64,000 bases of DNA, taken from positions 1,922,001 through 1,986,000 of the forward strand of contig NC_067208.1 of the NCBI RefSeq assembly GCF_026262505.1. Direction: 5' to 3'. This stretch comes from Trichomonas vaginalis G3 (taxonomy: Eukaryota; Parabasalia; Trichomonadida; Trichomonadidae). Of this stretch, positions 17,385 to 28,016 are shown one piece after another. The notes under the pieces are model-generated. The model was not told the DNA's origin and ran no database searches. It saw nothing but the letters and a program-made list of their open reading frames with translations. Position 1 is the stretch's first letter, and the number at the start of each line of letters is the position of its first letter. The position numbers were made by a program, and so were the translations under genes.

Positions 17385-17966
17385 TTAGCAAATAAATTTT
17401 AATGAAATGTTGTGGTCGTCAAATATTTTTATAACGTCTGGGAAACTATATTTTAAGTTCAACGTTTCACCTCCTTTCATAACGTATATCTTGTCAATGA
17501 CATTATATGAAACACCACAGCAACTAACGTCGGGTTCTATTTCTTTGATGTTTATATCGTCTGCCTCTGTCAAAAGTTTCAATAGTTCTTTCAAAACTTC
17601 ATGAGGTGCGATGACATATGAGTTCACTTTTACAGGGTTGTGTTCGACCAAGTTTAACATTATACCTAAAGCTTGACAAATCTTCTCCTGAGTTTTAAGT
17701 TTGTCTTTAAGTTGCATGTAGTCGTTTCGAATATCTGCAACAGAACTTAAGTCTCTGCTAACTTCAGGGTATGTTGGTTGTTCTTTTACAGGAACTATTG
17801 TTATACCATCTTCGTCTTCGTATGGTTTCCCCACTTCAACATCTCTTTCTTTGACATTGACAATAACACTTTGACTGTTTGTTTGAGTTGGTGAATTTAA
17901 CTTCACATCTGCCACCGCCATTAAACCTTTTGAAACACTTACGCTTCTATTTTTCGGAAATGACAT
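17385..17966 (-). CDS. 193-residue element protein
   Basis: Starts MSFPKNRSVSVSKG. The N-terminal 70 residues look flexible, then comes a helical part (LKTQEKICQALGIMLNLVEH, VLKELLKLLTEAD) and a beta-rich end (GVSYNVIDKIYVMKGGE). It lies five bases upstream of the penton-like start and is divergent from the gene at 17985. Conserved in B. Function unknown; a virion assembly role fits the neighbourhood. Confidence 0.7.
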   Translation of the reverse strand: MSFPKNRSVSVSKGLMAVADVKLNSPTQTNSQSVIVNVKERDVEVGKPYEDEDGITIVPVKEQPTYPEVSRDLSSVADIRNDYMQLKDKLKTQEKICQALGIMLNLVEHNPVKVNSYVIAPHEVLKELLKLLTEADDINIKEIEPDVSCCGVSYNVIDKIYVMKGGETLNLKYSFPDVIKIFDDHNISLKFIC

Positions 17967-17984
17967 TTTAGTTAGAATAAAAAG
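17967..17984. promoter_or_regulatory. 18-bp bidirectional promoter
   Basis: TTTAGTTAGAATAAAAAG separates the start codons at 17966 (minus) and 17985 (plus). Read on the minus strand it gives CTTTTTATTCTAACTAAA before ATG, close to the leader at 2806. Confidence 0.55.
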
Positions 17985-18404
17985 ATGGACGTATTCGGAT
18001 ATCTCTTCGAATTGAAGCAAAACAAAGTTTACACACACAAACAATACAAATACATTGACAGAATAGTTCTTTATACAAACAATGGTAAATGTTATAGAAT
18101 AGCAGTCTTTGCTGAACCAAAATATTTTCATAAAGCAAAGAAAGTTGGTATAACTGAAATGGTGAAAGTTCTTGAAGCAGACAAAAATATAACAACAAAA
18201 CTTACAGATATTTCTAAAGGAAAGTTTATAATACAATTTTATGTCAAAACTGGCGTACTGTCAATATTTGACGGAGAGAAGTCAGTTCAAGAACAACTTA
18301 CTGACCTGCTGCCAAAATCTGCTCGATGGAAGCTGTCGTTATGCCAATCTGAGGAGCCCCAGCAGGTTTCATCGAACGAATCTTCAAAAGAGCATCTTCC
18401 GTGA
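17985..18404 (+). CDS. 139-residue element protein overlapping the capsid gene
   Basis: Starts MDVFGYLFELKQNKVYTHKQ. The body looks beta-rich (YIDRIVLYTNNGKCYRIAVF, GKFIIQFYVKTGVLSIFDGE). The last 35 codons are antisense to the end of the major capsid gene (18298-18404). The same overlap occurs in B. No family was recognised. Confidence 0.68.
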   Translation: MDVFGYLFELKQNKVYTHKQYKYIDRIVLYTNNGKCYRIAVFAEPKYFHKAKKVGITEMVKVLEADKNITTKLTDISKGKFIIQFYVKTGVLSIFDGEKSVQEQLTDLLPKSARWKLSLCQSEEPQQVSSNESSKEHLP

Positions 18405-19905
18405 AAAGTGCTATTGGTTTTGTAAACTTCTTTGCTCTCAGTTCATATGGACCGTCTCTGTCACCAGTATATTGTATTTGTACAGTACCAACAGTTGAAA
18501 TACCACCCATAAAGTCTTCTGAGTCAGCAAATGGAATGCCAAGCCAAAAGTTTGAACGGTCTCCATTTGTATATTGAGTTTTTTGACTTCCTGTATGGGT
18601 CCATACTTTCACATATGGCATAATAGAACTTTGCATTTCAGGGTTAATGGTTGTTGTGAAGTTGTTGTTAAAGTTCATAGCATCTAATGTCAAGTTGTAT
18701 GACCTCATATCCTCAACTGTAGAATATTCTTCTCTTGGATAATATTTGCCATCTATGTTTATATGATATTTAATACCAGGGTTGTAGAAACAAGAATAGT
18801 CATTTATAGTTCGTCTGAACAGTACAAACATAGTATCTGCATGTTTCATTGCAGTTGTTAAAGCAATATCTGTTCTTGCACCTGCGGTTCCTGGATTTTG
18901 GTTTCCAACTTCACCTGCAAAGTCTTTGACAGATATTTGGTGTATAGGGAACATAAGTGGAACTGCAATATATTTGGCAGCTAAAGCATTTGAAATATCT
19001 GGGTCCAACATATAGACTGCAAGTCTGCTTTCTATTCTCTTGCATTCAAATTTTTCGCATGTGAACCTAACTGGGTCCCAAGCAGTTCCAGCAGCATTGA
19101 AATAATACTTTACTTCAGTGTTGAGGTTTGAGAAACCAAAGTCTAAGTCAACTTTGTCTTTGCAAAAGTCACAGAACTTGGCTCCACCAGTTCCAGCTAC
19201 AGTAAGAGTGAATGGGTCTTGTGTTGGTGCAATGACTAAGTTATTTTTGCTTGGAGTAAGTTCGATAGAAATTTTTCCTGCCCAGTTTGGCAAGTATCTT
19301 AAAAACCTGAAGATGAGGAAAGATGACAAAGGAACTCTAAGTTTCAGTTTTACTTTAGTGACAGCATTTCCATCTGAACCAGAAAGGTCAACATAAACTC
19401 CTGGAACGTTAGGGTCAAGTCTTCTTATTTTCTCAATAGTTGCATATTGGTCTGTTTGTTCTCTAGCTTGTGGTTGTACTGAGTTTCTCAAAGCGAACCA
19501 TTCATAGTTTGCCCATGTTACTGTTTGAACTAAGTCAGAGTTAGAATATATCTTATATCCCATGAAAACTTCTGGAGCATATTGGTATCCGACATAGAAA
19601 ATTCCATTGCAACCTTTCTTGTCAGACAACTTGGCAGAAGGTTTTATTTCAATGTCTTGTTCCACGTATAAGAATGAGTTGTCAATAGAAATAATATGAA
19701 ACCTGTCGCAAGCAATATCTACTGTTGTTGAAGAACCTTCTCCAAACTCACCTACGTTTCCATAAGAAACAGCAGTTGTATATTCGTAAGTTCCAGGAAC
19801 TATTTCTGACCTTCTAATGGCATTGTCGCATTCGTTATACCATTCGGAAACATTTCCGTTCATGGCATCCAAAACTGTTGGCGTTATATTCTGAGCGGCG
19901 TACAT
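18298..19905 (-). CDS. Major capsid protein (double jelly-roll type), element A
   Basis: The 535-residue product sits beside the penton-like and packaging genes and has the length and layout of Polinton major capsid proteins, which trimerise into icosahedral capsids. Recognisable segments are VDIACDRFHIISIDNSFLYV, LRVPLSSFLIFRFLRYLPNW, then AGKISIELTPSKNNLVIAPT, and FVLFRRTINDYSCFYNPGIK. The leader TTTTTACCCATATGAA lies before the ATG. This copy looks whole; the B copy is broken. Its last 107 bp are also coding on the opposite strand. Confidence 0.88.
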   Translation of the reverse strand: MYAAQNITPTVLDAMNGNVSEWYNECDNAIRRSEIVPGTYEYTTAVSYGNVGEFGEGSSTTVDIACDRFHIISIDNSFLYVEQDIEIKPSAKLSDKKGCNGIFYVGYQYAPEVFMGYKIYSNSDLVQTVTWANYEWFALRNSVQPQAREQTDQYATIEKIRRLDPNVPGVYVDLSGSDGNAVTKVKLKLRVPLSSFLIFRFLRYLPNWAGKISIELTPSKNNLVIAPTQDPFTLTVAGTGGAKFCDFCKDKVDLDFGFSNLNTEVKYYFNAAGTAWDPVRFTCEKFECKRIESRLAVYMLDPDISNALAAKYIAVPLMFPIHQISVKDFAGEVGNQNPGTAGARTDIALTTAMKHADTMFVLFRRTINDYSCFYNPGIKYHINIDGKYYPREEYSTVEDMRSYNLTLDAMNFNNNFTTTINPEMQSSIMPYVKVWTHTGSQKTQYTNGDRSNFWLGIPFADSEDFMGGISTVGTVQIQYTGDRDGPYELRAKKFTKPIALFTEDALLKIRSMKPAGAPQIGITTASIEQILAAGQ

Positions 19906-19937
19906 TTCATATGGGTAAAAATATAGAATAGTTGGAT

Positions 19938-22900
19938 TTATATATCATAATAGAACCCACTCGGACCAAGCTTTACTTTCTTCCTGACTGAGTTTTTAAC
20001 TCTTCTTTTTCCTTCATTGCCACTACTTTCACTTTGTTCTTCACTACTTTCTCCAACTCTACTCTTCTTCTTTGGTGTCGCTTTTGGTAACTTGCCCTCT
20101 GCTTTAAGTTGTTGCATCTTTGCCTCATGTTCACCTAGTATGTTGTAAATTTCCCATGTCCTTTTTGCCTTTGGGCTCTGGTCGCCCATCTCAGGTAACC
20201 TATATCCTAGAAAGAGTTTGTCATAGTTTGTATTTGAGTCTTCGCGTATTGTTTGCATGACTCTTTCCTGAGTTTCCGGTTCAAGCTCTTCAAACAGAGC
20301 TTGTCCATATGGAATATGCTCGTTTCCAAATATATGTTTTTGTAGCCATTCTGGTTTTCTTTCCATGTTACCAACAATATCTTTTGTGAATGGGAAAGCT
20401 TTTACCCAATGTTTCAGTCTTGCGTCATTTATTTCTGTAGTTGGTTTTATTTTGTCAAGGAACATGTTTTTCAATACTAACATTTCATTTGGTACTGTCC
20501 GTTTGAGTTTTCTTAAATATTCATCCCTTCTCGGTTCATTGTCTGCAAAGTAAGTTTTTATGACATTTTGCAAACTTTCGTTTGCAAGGTCATGTACAAT
20601 AGGTTCTCTTCCTTCTCTCTCCCTAACTTTCTTTCTAAACTCTTCACCAAATATACCATCTCTATGGTTCTGTGTAGTTCTTTGAGATAAATGTTTTAGA
20701 ACGTCAGGTGTTATATTTCCTTCAGCCATGTTCATTTCATACTGGTCCAAAATATCTGCATCTTTCATATCTTTCAACGGCATTAAAGCCGCGCTGAAAA
20801 TACCAGCTATATCTGGTTCACCATTCACTTCCATTGCGTCTACAACTTCTTGGAATTGTGGTTGTAAGTTTATGAACCACCTATCCGAATTAGCTTTATG
20901 ACCCCATCTCATTGTAGTTCCATAGTCTGCAGAAACAAAAGTAGGTTTGTTTCCATCTTGGTTGGGTTCTGAATGAACTTTAAACAATGTTTCATTTCTA
21001 TATGTTTTCTTGAAATTTAACCTTTTATTTTCACCGAGTTCATCCGAAGATTGAACGTTATATGCTCGTAAGTAAAAAGGGTTGTTGTATTTGCGTACAT
21101 TTTCTTTCAGTACTTCCATTCTTTGCTGAATATTTTCATCTGGTGTTGGAGTCTTTTGTATGTCGGTGAAAATTTTTCGATATTCTTCTACTGTGTCAGC
21201 CGAATTTTTTTTAGACTCTTGGAAAGATTCCATATTCTCCGCATACACTTGTTGAGGGTCAAGATTTTTCGGCTGTTCCAAATCTTCATCTAGTTCTGTG
21301 AAGTTAGTTTCCAAAGGAGGGACTTGTTCGTTTCCTTCAGGCTCTTCTAGCTGTTGTTGCTGAACTATTTCTTCCATGTCTGGTTTTATCTGAACTTCTT
21401 CCTGTGGAGTTTCTTGTACCTCATCTGCTGGCATTTCATATATTCCGAGACCGTTTTCAACAATTTCCCTATCTACGTCATCCGCATTCATAAGCCTTTG
21501 TTCTTTCGTTCCGTCTCTATTTTTTACGCGTTTCATGACGAAAGTTGAATTGTCATTTAGCTCTGACATCAAATATCTCGGAGTAAATTCGTTCATGTCA
21601 TTTGGATGATATGCTATTAAATCATATCTCTTAGCGAGCTTGTATTTTCCAGGTTTGAAATTATATCCCATTTGGTGCTGAGTCATAAAGCTAAATAGGT
21701 TCGGGTCAGTATTTCCATCCTTGAACTTTCTAATAGCTTCTTTATATCTGTCACTAAAGTCAACAGTATCTGGGAAACCACACTCTTCCTTCAGCATTTT
21801 TAAGAAATCTTGGTTTCCTTGTTCTCTACTTCTTTTATGTCCTTGCTCTGTTTGTGGTTGTTGTTGTGCAGGGTTTTGAACTGTTGGTTGCTGTGCTGGT
21901 TGTGGAGGTGGTTGTTGTGCTGGTTGTTGTTGTTGTTGTGCTGGATTTTGAACTGTTGGTTGTTGTGTTGGTTTTGGTGCATGCTTGTGTCTGTGTCCAT
22001 GTGACGATGTAAATGTTCTAGGTAGTCCTGGTGCAGGTGCTTCTCTTGGAGGGTTTGGTGGTATATAAGTTCCACTAGCTAGTATATAAGTTCCACCAGC
22101 TGGTATATAAGTTCCACCAGCTGGCACATATGTTCCATCTGCAGCATAGTGTCCTACCTGACTTTTCGTTTTTAAGAAAGCATTTACTAGGTCTGTTTTG
22201 GTCTGTTGTAACTCTTTTTCTTGACTTTCCACAACAGTTGCTTTAACGGCGTCATAGGCACTTTGAACTGCCTGTCTCGTTGCTGCATCTGTTATTTTCG
22301 TCATATTTTGTGCTACTTCTTTTAACTCTTTGTCGAAACCTTCAGACTTCAGTTTCTTTCCAGATGAGAAGTCGTTCACTTGTTTCACCTTACTATGAAG
22401 AGCTTCGAAGGCGTTCTTAAAGTCAGCATTTGTTAAAGCTTCATTTGAACTGTCTTCATCCGCTTGTATTTTTGTCCTTATTGACCCTATAAGCTGGGCT
22501 GCTTTAGCGTTGGCTTGGGCATCTAACCAGTCATTGTTAGCTTTTATATATTCTGCGCTTTTCATTGCCTTTTGCATGGCTGCGTCGTTATTTTTACTTT
22601 CTTGTGCTAAGTTTTCATACTGTACGGTTTGGTTTTGCAACTGTAAAAGTTTTTCTGCCTTTACATTTGCTTCAACTTCTTTTTTATACTCATCGCTATC
22701 CATATATGTCTTCAGGGCTTTTTGTTTTATCTCTTCATCTTTCAGTACTTTATATTGAGTAGTATGGTTTTTCAATTTATGACATCTTGTTCCATTTTTG
22801 CTACTTCTGCTGCTTTTTCTGACACTTTTTTCGCATATTCCTCTGTACTTAGTTCTTTCAGTTGTTCTTCTTTCTTCTTTTTCTCTACGTTTAACTCATT

Positions 22901-23278
22901 GAGTTTCTTTGTGTGTCTGTCATATTCTAGTTTCTTTTCGTTTTCACTTATTTGCTTCTGTATGTCTATGTTTGACTTTTTGACATCTGATATTTGATTT
23001 TTGAGTGAACTCAAATTCATTTGACTTTGAGGGTTATAAGCTGTTCCGTCTGCAGCTCCACCATAGCCTGCCATTTTCGCTAAAAGTGCCGCTCTTAAAC
23101 CTCCACTCTGTGCACCAATAACTCGGTTTAAAAGCATAGGATTGCTTGACATTTGTTGCAACATAGTGGGGTCATTCAGCATTTGTTGTTGCAACTGTTG
23201 TTGTGGTGTTAGTTTTACTATTGGATGTTTCAATGCTCTCTTCCTCTTACGTATATTCTTACGTAGCTTACGTGGCAT
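19938..23278 (-). pseudogene. Large (about 1,080-residue) element protein, A copy
   Basis: The longest gene of the family. It has a very basic start (MPRKLRKNIRKRKR), long coiled coils over the first 350 residues, and GGTYIPA-type repeats (22052-22160, more copies than in B). A His-rich SSHGHRHKHAPK and a Pro/Gln repeat region follow, then a conserved acidic C-terminal half ending KLGPSGFYYDI. It looks broken, with about one break; B is whole. It lies upstream of the capsid gene, so a scaffold, core or DNA-condensing protein is possible. No known family recognised. Confidence 0.78.
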
Positions 23279-23289
23279 TTTAAGTGAAG

Positions 23290-23649
23290 TAAAAAACATT
23301 TACGATGAAGAAGTTTCGACAAAACATTTACGAAGAAATCATGAAAATTCAAGAGGTGAGAAAACAGGTGAGAAAAGAGGTGACATCTCACCTCTTCACC
23401 TAAATTATATTTTTGGGTCATTTACGCTCATTACGAAGAAGTCTTGACAAAACATTTACGAAGAAGTCTTGACAAAACATTTACGAAGAAATCATGAAAA
23501 TTCAAGAGGTGAGAAAACAGGTGAGAAAACGGGTGACATCTCACCTCTTCACCTAAATTATATTTTTGGGTCATTTACGCTCATTACGAAGAAGTCATGA
23601 CAAAGCATGTACGATGAAATCATGACAAAACATGAAAACATATATAATT
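23290..23649. repeat. Dispersed module near the right tip of A
   Basis: Two inverted-orientation modules (23353-23402 and 23505-23553), each followed by GGGTCATTTACGCTCATTACG and 25-bp AACATTTACGAAGAAGTCTT units. No gene was seen. Confidence 0.85.
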
Positions 23650-23799
23650 TGTGAAAAGCGACACATTATATAATGTTTTCGACCCAGAAGACTAACAATT
23701 TTCCGAATAAAAACTTCATTTATACTAAACATCTTCAGGGCTAGAAGGCACGAAGTGCCTGGAAGCCCCACTACCTTTCTTTTTTTTTTTTTTTTTTTT
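23650..23799. repeat. Right terminal inverted repeat of element A
   Basis: About 150 bp shared with the right end of B (52862-53063) and, at the outer 75 bp, with the left end of B. It includes ATATATAATTTGTGAAAAGC and ACTTCATTTATACTAAACAT, then a terminal hairpin at 23738-23769 (outer stem GGGCT/AGCCC). CCACTACC and a T tract follow, ending at 23799. Confidence 0.85.
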
Positions 23800-23947
23800 A
23801 GTTACGCTCGCAAAATATGTTTTTATATAGATTTCACATAAAATAATTATGTAATTTCTAAAAAGAATATTTTTGTTCTTGAATATTAAAGTGTAGTGTA
23901 GTTTAAAAAGTTTTAAATATGTTGCTAAAATTTCAGGTTTATAACTC

Positions 23948-25462
23948 ATGTCTAGCATGACTTCTTCGTATGCGCAAAAAATCTGACACGTAAGGGTATC
24001 CTTAATCAAAATTTTCTTAATTATTATGAATTAAAATCATATCTCCAAAAACATAATAACAATATAACGGGTGATGATGATATGGATTATTATTATTCGT
24101 ATTATAAAAATGAAATTTTGAAATATCATGATAAAATAATTTCTAAAATTAAAGACAAAATTAAAAATAATGAATATACAAAGGGAAAAACTAAATCACA
24201 ACTTAAACAATTGAAAGATTTCAAAAATAAAGTATTAACAGAAGAAGATATTGATGAATTATATAAATTATATAATCCCGAGCCGCAAAAACAAAGGGTG
24301 CAAAACGCCCAGGTCCTTCAGACCATAAATGATGCACAAGCTTTAATTTATGATTCATTAGTTAAACCATATTCAGCCCGACTTTTAAATGAAGATCAAC
24401 TTTTGGAATTCATCCTTCAACATAAACTCGAAGCGGGAAAGTATATCAAACCTTTATATACAGCATATTTAAAACAAATGAATAGAATACATCCAGAATT
24501 AATGAAGGGGGGAATGAAATCCAAAATCAAAGCAGATAAAATTAAACCACTTGCAACACCAAAACCTCCAACGACAGTACCTCCTCCTTCAGTTAATCCT
24601 TCATCATTCACTTTATTATATCCATTTCAAACATTAAAGAAGCAAAAAGATTTTAAAAAGGATTTCAAGATATTAAATAAACCAATTGACCCGAAAATTC
24701 AACCGTTAAAGGAAAAATTTAGTCGCCCTTCATTTGCTCCATATCCATATTCATACGAAATCGATCATCTGGAATATTCAAAAAGAAACGTTACTTATTT
24801 ATTTGCCATTAACATTAACACTAGATATTTATATTGCATTCCGGTGAAAGGGAAAACAGAACAGGAAACAAGAAGAGCTATTCAATACTTACTAGATCAT
24901 GAAAAAGTAGATAATATAAGGGGTGATGGTGATAAAGGATTTCGGGCAGCTATGGCTCATTATTTCCCACAAATTAATTTTTTCTTTTCATCCTCTCCAT
25001 ATACGTTTCGTAATAAAATAGTTGATGCGGTAATGAGAACTCTTAGAGATGCGTTAGGGGTTAACGGTCAGATATACTGGGATGGAAATCATGACTCCAT
25101 CATACAGCAGTTAGTATATTATTACAATAATACATGGCATAGAACTATAAACATGAAACCAGTGGAAATGAAAGATGATATTTCAAAAGAATGGGAATAT
25201 ATTAGAAAGCAAATGGAAAGGTTGAATGATGTTAAACGTGAACAAATTAATTCGGGGCTCATGAATTTTAAACAAGGGGATAAAGTTTTGATTCATCTCG
25301 ATTATGGAAAAACTGATAAATCAATGACAAAAAAAGACGAAGATTTGACACAATAGCTGAATTTGTTAGATATATTAACGGCAATGCATTAGTTGAGGTT
25401 AACAATAAATTAATAGAAATTCCGATTTATTTTATTACTCCATTATATTTAAATAATATTTA
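23948..25462 (+). pseudogene. Polinton-type rve integrase fossil (element E)
   Basis: Encodes an N-terminal helical part (YYYSYYKNEILKYHDKIISK), a Pro-rich linker near residue 165 and an rve core with YEIDHLEYS, IRGDGDKGF and NKIVDAVMRTLRDAL. An SH3/chromo-like end follows (NFKQGDKVLIHLD). It is longer than the A and B integrases and distinct in sequence, so it belongs to another Polinton lineage. It looks broken, with about two breaks. Confidence 0.8.
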
Positions 25463-25483
25463 ATTTTTTTATTTCGTAAGAAA

Positions 25484-25771
25484 TGAGTGACAACGAAGCA
25501 TCCAAGAGTCCTGATTCAATTAAGATTCAGAGTCCAGACGATGAATATAAAAAGAAACTAAACAGAATTAAATCAAAAATATGCTATTACAAAAACATGC
25601 GGTGGGGCTGAAAACAATAAAGAGAGGAAAGAAATAATCGAAAAATTAGAAACTTACCGTTCAATCCTTAAACTGAGTGAAGCAAAAATAAAAGAATTTA
25701 ATAGAATAAATAAATTGATTGGAAGAGATGAATTTAATAAAGATGAATTTTTAAACTCAATCCAAATTTAA
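25484..25771 (+). pseudogene. Small charged element-E protein
   Basis: Begins MSDNEASKSPDSIKIQSPDD and continues as a Lys/Glu-rich helical protein of under 100 residues. It looks broken once. It follows the integrase fossil and is convergent with the 46-residue gene. Function unknown. Confidence 0.5.
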
Positions 25772-25781
25772 TTTTTATTCC

Positions 25782-25922
25782 TCATCTTCTTTCCATCATT
25801 ACTGCATAACCGCATCTTCTCGGTTTTCGTGGTTTGTTGTTTTTAATTAGTTCTTGCATCTTTTTTATCATTTCCTCCCTTGTTATGATTCGTGGTAAAT
25901 TTTGAGCTTGTGGGGTATTCAT
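25782..25922 (-). CDS. 46-residue basic protein (element E)
   Basis: Reads MNTPQAQNLPRIITREEMIK, followed by a helical stretch and a basic end with KPRKPRRCGYAVMMERR. The A/T leader TTTTATATAAAT precedes the ATG as in the other element genes. Apparently whole; function unknown. Confidence 0.5.
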   Translation of the reverse strand: MNTPQAQNLPRIITREEMIKKMQELIKNNKPRKPRRCGYAVMMERR

Positions 25923-25958
25923 TTATATAAAAATAAAATTTTGTTATCAGTTATTTTA

Positions 25959-26575
25959 TCGTAAATGTTTTTAGGTTATTCAATAATTAATTATTTTTGA
26001 ATAACTGAAGGTGTCACTACGTCACCATGTCACCTGGTTATTTAACTTCTCTTAAAAATGATGACAACATGACATTTTGACAACAACACAGGAAATTAAA
26101 TCGTAAATGTTTTTAGGTTATTCAATAATTAATTATTTTTGAATAACTGAAGGTGTCACTACGTCACCATGTGCTACCATGTTAATTAACTTCTCTTAAA
26201 ATTACTGACAACATGACATTTTGACAACACAGCAGGATTGATGCAAAAATGAATGTTATCGTTAATGTTATCGTTAATGTTATCGTTAATGCTTACAGTG
26301 TCGAACATAATTGACGTAGGATTCATGACTTCTTCGTAAATGGGTGTAAATATAGCACAAAAATATATTTTAGGTGAAGAGGTGAGATCTCACCCGTTTT
26401 TTCACCTCTTTTTTCACCTCATTCTCTCATCGTAAATTTTTTGTCATGACTTCGTCGTAAATGTTTTGTCATGACTTCGTCGTAAATGTTTTGTCATGAC
26501 TTCTTCGTAAACACTTTGTCATGACTTCATCGTAAATGTTTTGTCATGACTTCATCGTAAATGTTTAATGAATGT
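25959..26575. repeat. 142-bp duplication, 12-mer repeats and dispersed module
   Basis: Two copies with a 142-bp period (from 25959 and 26101) contain the inverted pair GTTATTCAA/TTGAATAAC. Three GTTATCGTTAAT 12-mers lie at about 26254-26290. A GGTGA/TCACC module follows at 26373-26421, and then about five 25-bp units of the GTAAATGTTTTGTCATGACT type. No gene was seen. Confidence 0.75.
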
Positions 26576-26664
26576 CTTACAAACACGTATAAATATCTTA
26601 TGCGGTGGGAAGCTAGATGGAAATAAATTTACGTCAAATATGCAATTTATAAAATCTTATGTCG

Positions 26665-26735
26665 ACAGGCTACGTAGCACAGTGGTCTAAGGTGGTGTTA
26701 TGGAGGGGTCAGAGTCTGTGGTTCGAAGGATGTAA
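26665..26735 (+). other. tRNA-like scrap (degenerate)
   Basis: A D-arm-like TAGCACAGTGGTCTAAGG and a T-loop-like GGTTCGAAGG lie about 35 bases apart, as in a tRNA. Acceptor, anticodon and T stems do not pair convincingly, so this would be a fossil or a tRNA-derived repeat at most. It abuts a surface-gene fossil. Confidence 0.25.
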
Positions 26736-27520
26736 TTTTCAAAGCACTAAGATTGATGCAAGTGAATATAATTATCATGTTTCATCATGCAACTTTGACT
26801 CGGTAAATATCCAATGATATGTCCATCTTGAAACAAACATTACTGATATCAAATTTCTAATTGATACTACCCTTTTTAATAATTGCAGCAACATAGCAAA
26901 TGGTGGCTGTATTTCATATATCCAAAAAGAATAATTTATTCAAGATCGAATTTGCAGTTATGATTCCATAGTTGATGATCAAGATGACTACAGTGTTTAT
27001 TGCTTCATTAATATAACAAACGCATAAGACTTTAAATTTTTTTCCTGTAACAAGAATACAATTTTCAAAGGTTACATATTTAATATTGATTTGCAGGATG
27101 TTCAGACTCAAAAGATCAAAGAGGTCCAGGATAATCATTAGAAGAATATAACATCGCACAAAGCAGAAATAAAGGAGGAACAAAAACAGGAGGAAGCATC
27201 GGTCTTGATAATGGCAAATTCTGTAAAGGAGATTCTGAAAACAGAACAATCTGACTGGAACAATATCACTTCGGAATTTCAGGAGGTTTTTCAAGGATAT
27301 TTTGGCTGTGGAACATCTAATGATTATGGTTCAGGTTGTTGAAGTTGTTACATCAGTGGAAATGAAGTTTGTGTTTCTTTCATCAAAGAATCAAATATAG
27401 ATAATCTCAGTTCACTATTCAGGATTGAAATTCGAAGGAACAGTCATTCTTGATTGCCTAATGTTTTAGAGGAAACTTCACTGCCATAAAGTTTATAAAG
27501 AAATGCATCAATGTTGAAAA
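26735..27520 (+). pseudogene. Host beta-helix-like surface protein fossil
   Basis: One frame reads QSTKIDASEYNYHVSSCNFD, nearly identical to a fragment at 56200-56280, and later short Asn/Cys/Ser-rich pieces such as NNCSNIANGGCISYI. These suit the large Trichomonas families of surface proteins with right-handed beta-helix or Pmp-like repeats. Multiple frameshifts and stops are present (for example after SYIQKE), so it is a host pseudogene. It ends in unrecognisable AT-rich sequence. Confidence 0.55.
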
Positions 27521-28016
27521 TAAAGAGTAGGTGACAAAAGTGCATACTCTTAAATTAACCTTAAATATTGATTTTTCGATATTTTCGGTATTAACCTTAT
27601 TGTAAATTTTTCCGGTGATAAATTTATCACACTGAGGTTATTTTTCCGGTGAAATTTTTAACCTTGATTTAATGAAATTAATATATATAAATTTTATTAT
27701 TTTTAATTTCGAATGAGTATAATAAAATATTTTTGAACCTAATGTCCTTATTCCATCTTTGAAGGCAATATTAAATTTGGCACAAAGAAGTTTAAAGGAA
27801 GAGTAAGCAAGATTAGATAATTTGGACTTTTTTTAAAATTAATGAATAAACAGTATATTTTTGAAGTGTAAGCTTATTTACCTGAAGCTATATTACTTAA
27901 TATAACATTCAAAGTATTATTGCTATTTATTGGAGAACAAATTTATGTAATTTTCACATGAAAATTGATAAATTTGTATTTCCTTATGATAATCAATTTT
28001 TGTATTTGTAGAGAGT
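27521..28016. other. AT-rich host DNA, no gene seen
   Basis: No convincing frame on either strand. TTTTTCCGGTGA occurs twice near 27605 and 27640, around a short TGATAAATTTATCA palindrome. Confidence 0.5.

Larger units (their letters stand above)
1..23799. mobile_element. Polinton (Maverick) element A, right-hand part
   Basis: This is a large virus-like DNA transposon of the Maverick/Polinton class, a PolB-less variant within the window. It carries integrase, major capsid, penton-like, packaging ATPase, SF3 helicase, tail-fibre and Dam-type methylase genes, and it ends on the right in a terminal inverted repeat closed by a T tract at 23799. The left tip is outside the window, probably only a few hundred bases away, because in elements B and C the methylase lies about 200 bp from the tip. 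Gene order matches element B except between 6.7 and 13.4 kb. About eight of its genes look broken and the rest look whole. The near identity to B suggests recent activity. Confidence 0.93.
23800..26600. mobile_element. Remnant of an unrelated Polinton (element E)
   Basis: Holds an integrase fossil, two small genes and several non-coding modules of the Polinton type, with no capsid or polymerase genes. It adjoins the right tip of A. It looks old and incomplete, with several breaks; its own ends were not found. Confidence 0.7.

Noticed and set aside
23779-23799. Poly(A) tail of a retrotransposed element
   Set aside because: The tract is inverted at the two ends of B and adjoins the tip hairpin, so it is part of the Polinton terminal repeat rather than a LINE-type tail.
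26665-26735. Functional tRNA gene
   Set aside because: The A- and B-box-like motifs are there, but the acceptor, anticodon and T stems do not pair, so I did not call a tRNA.
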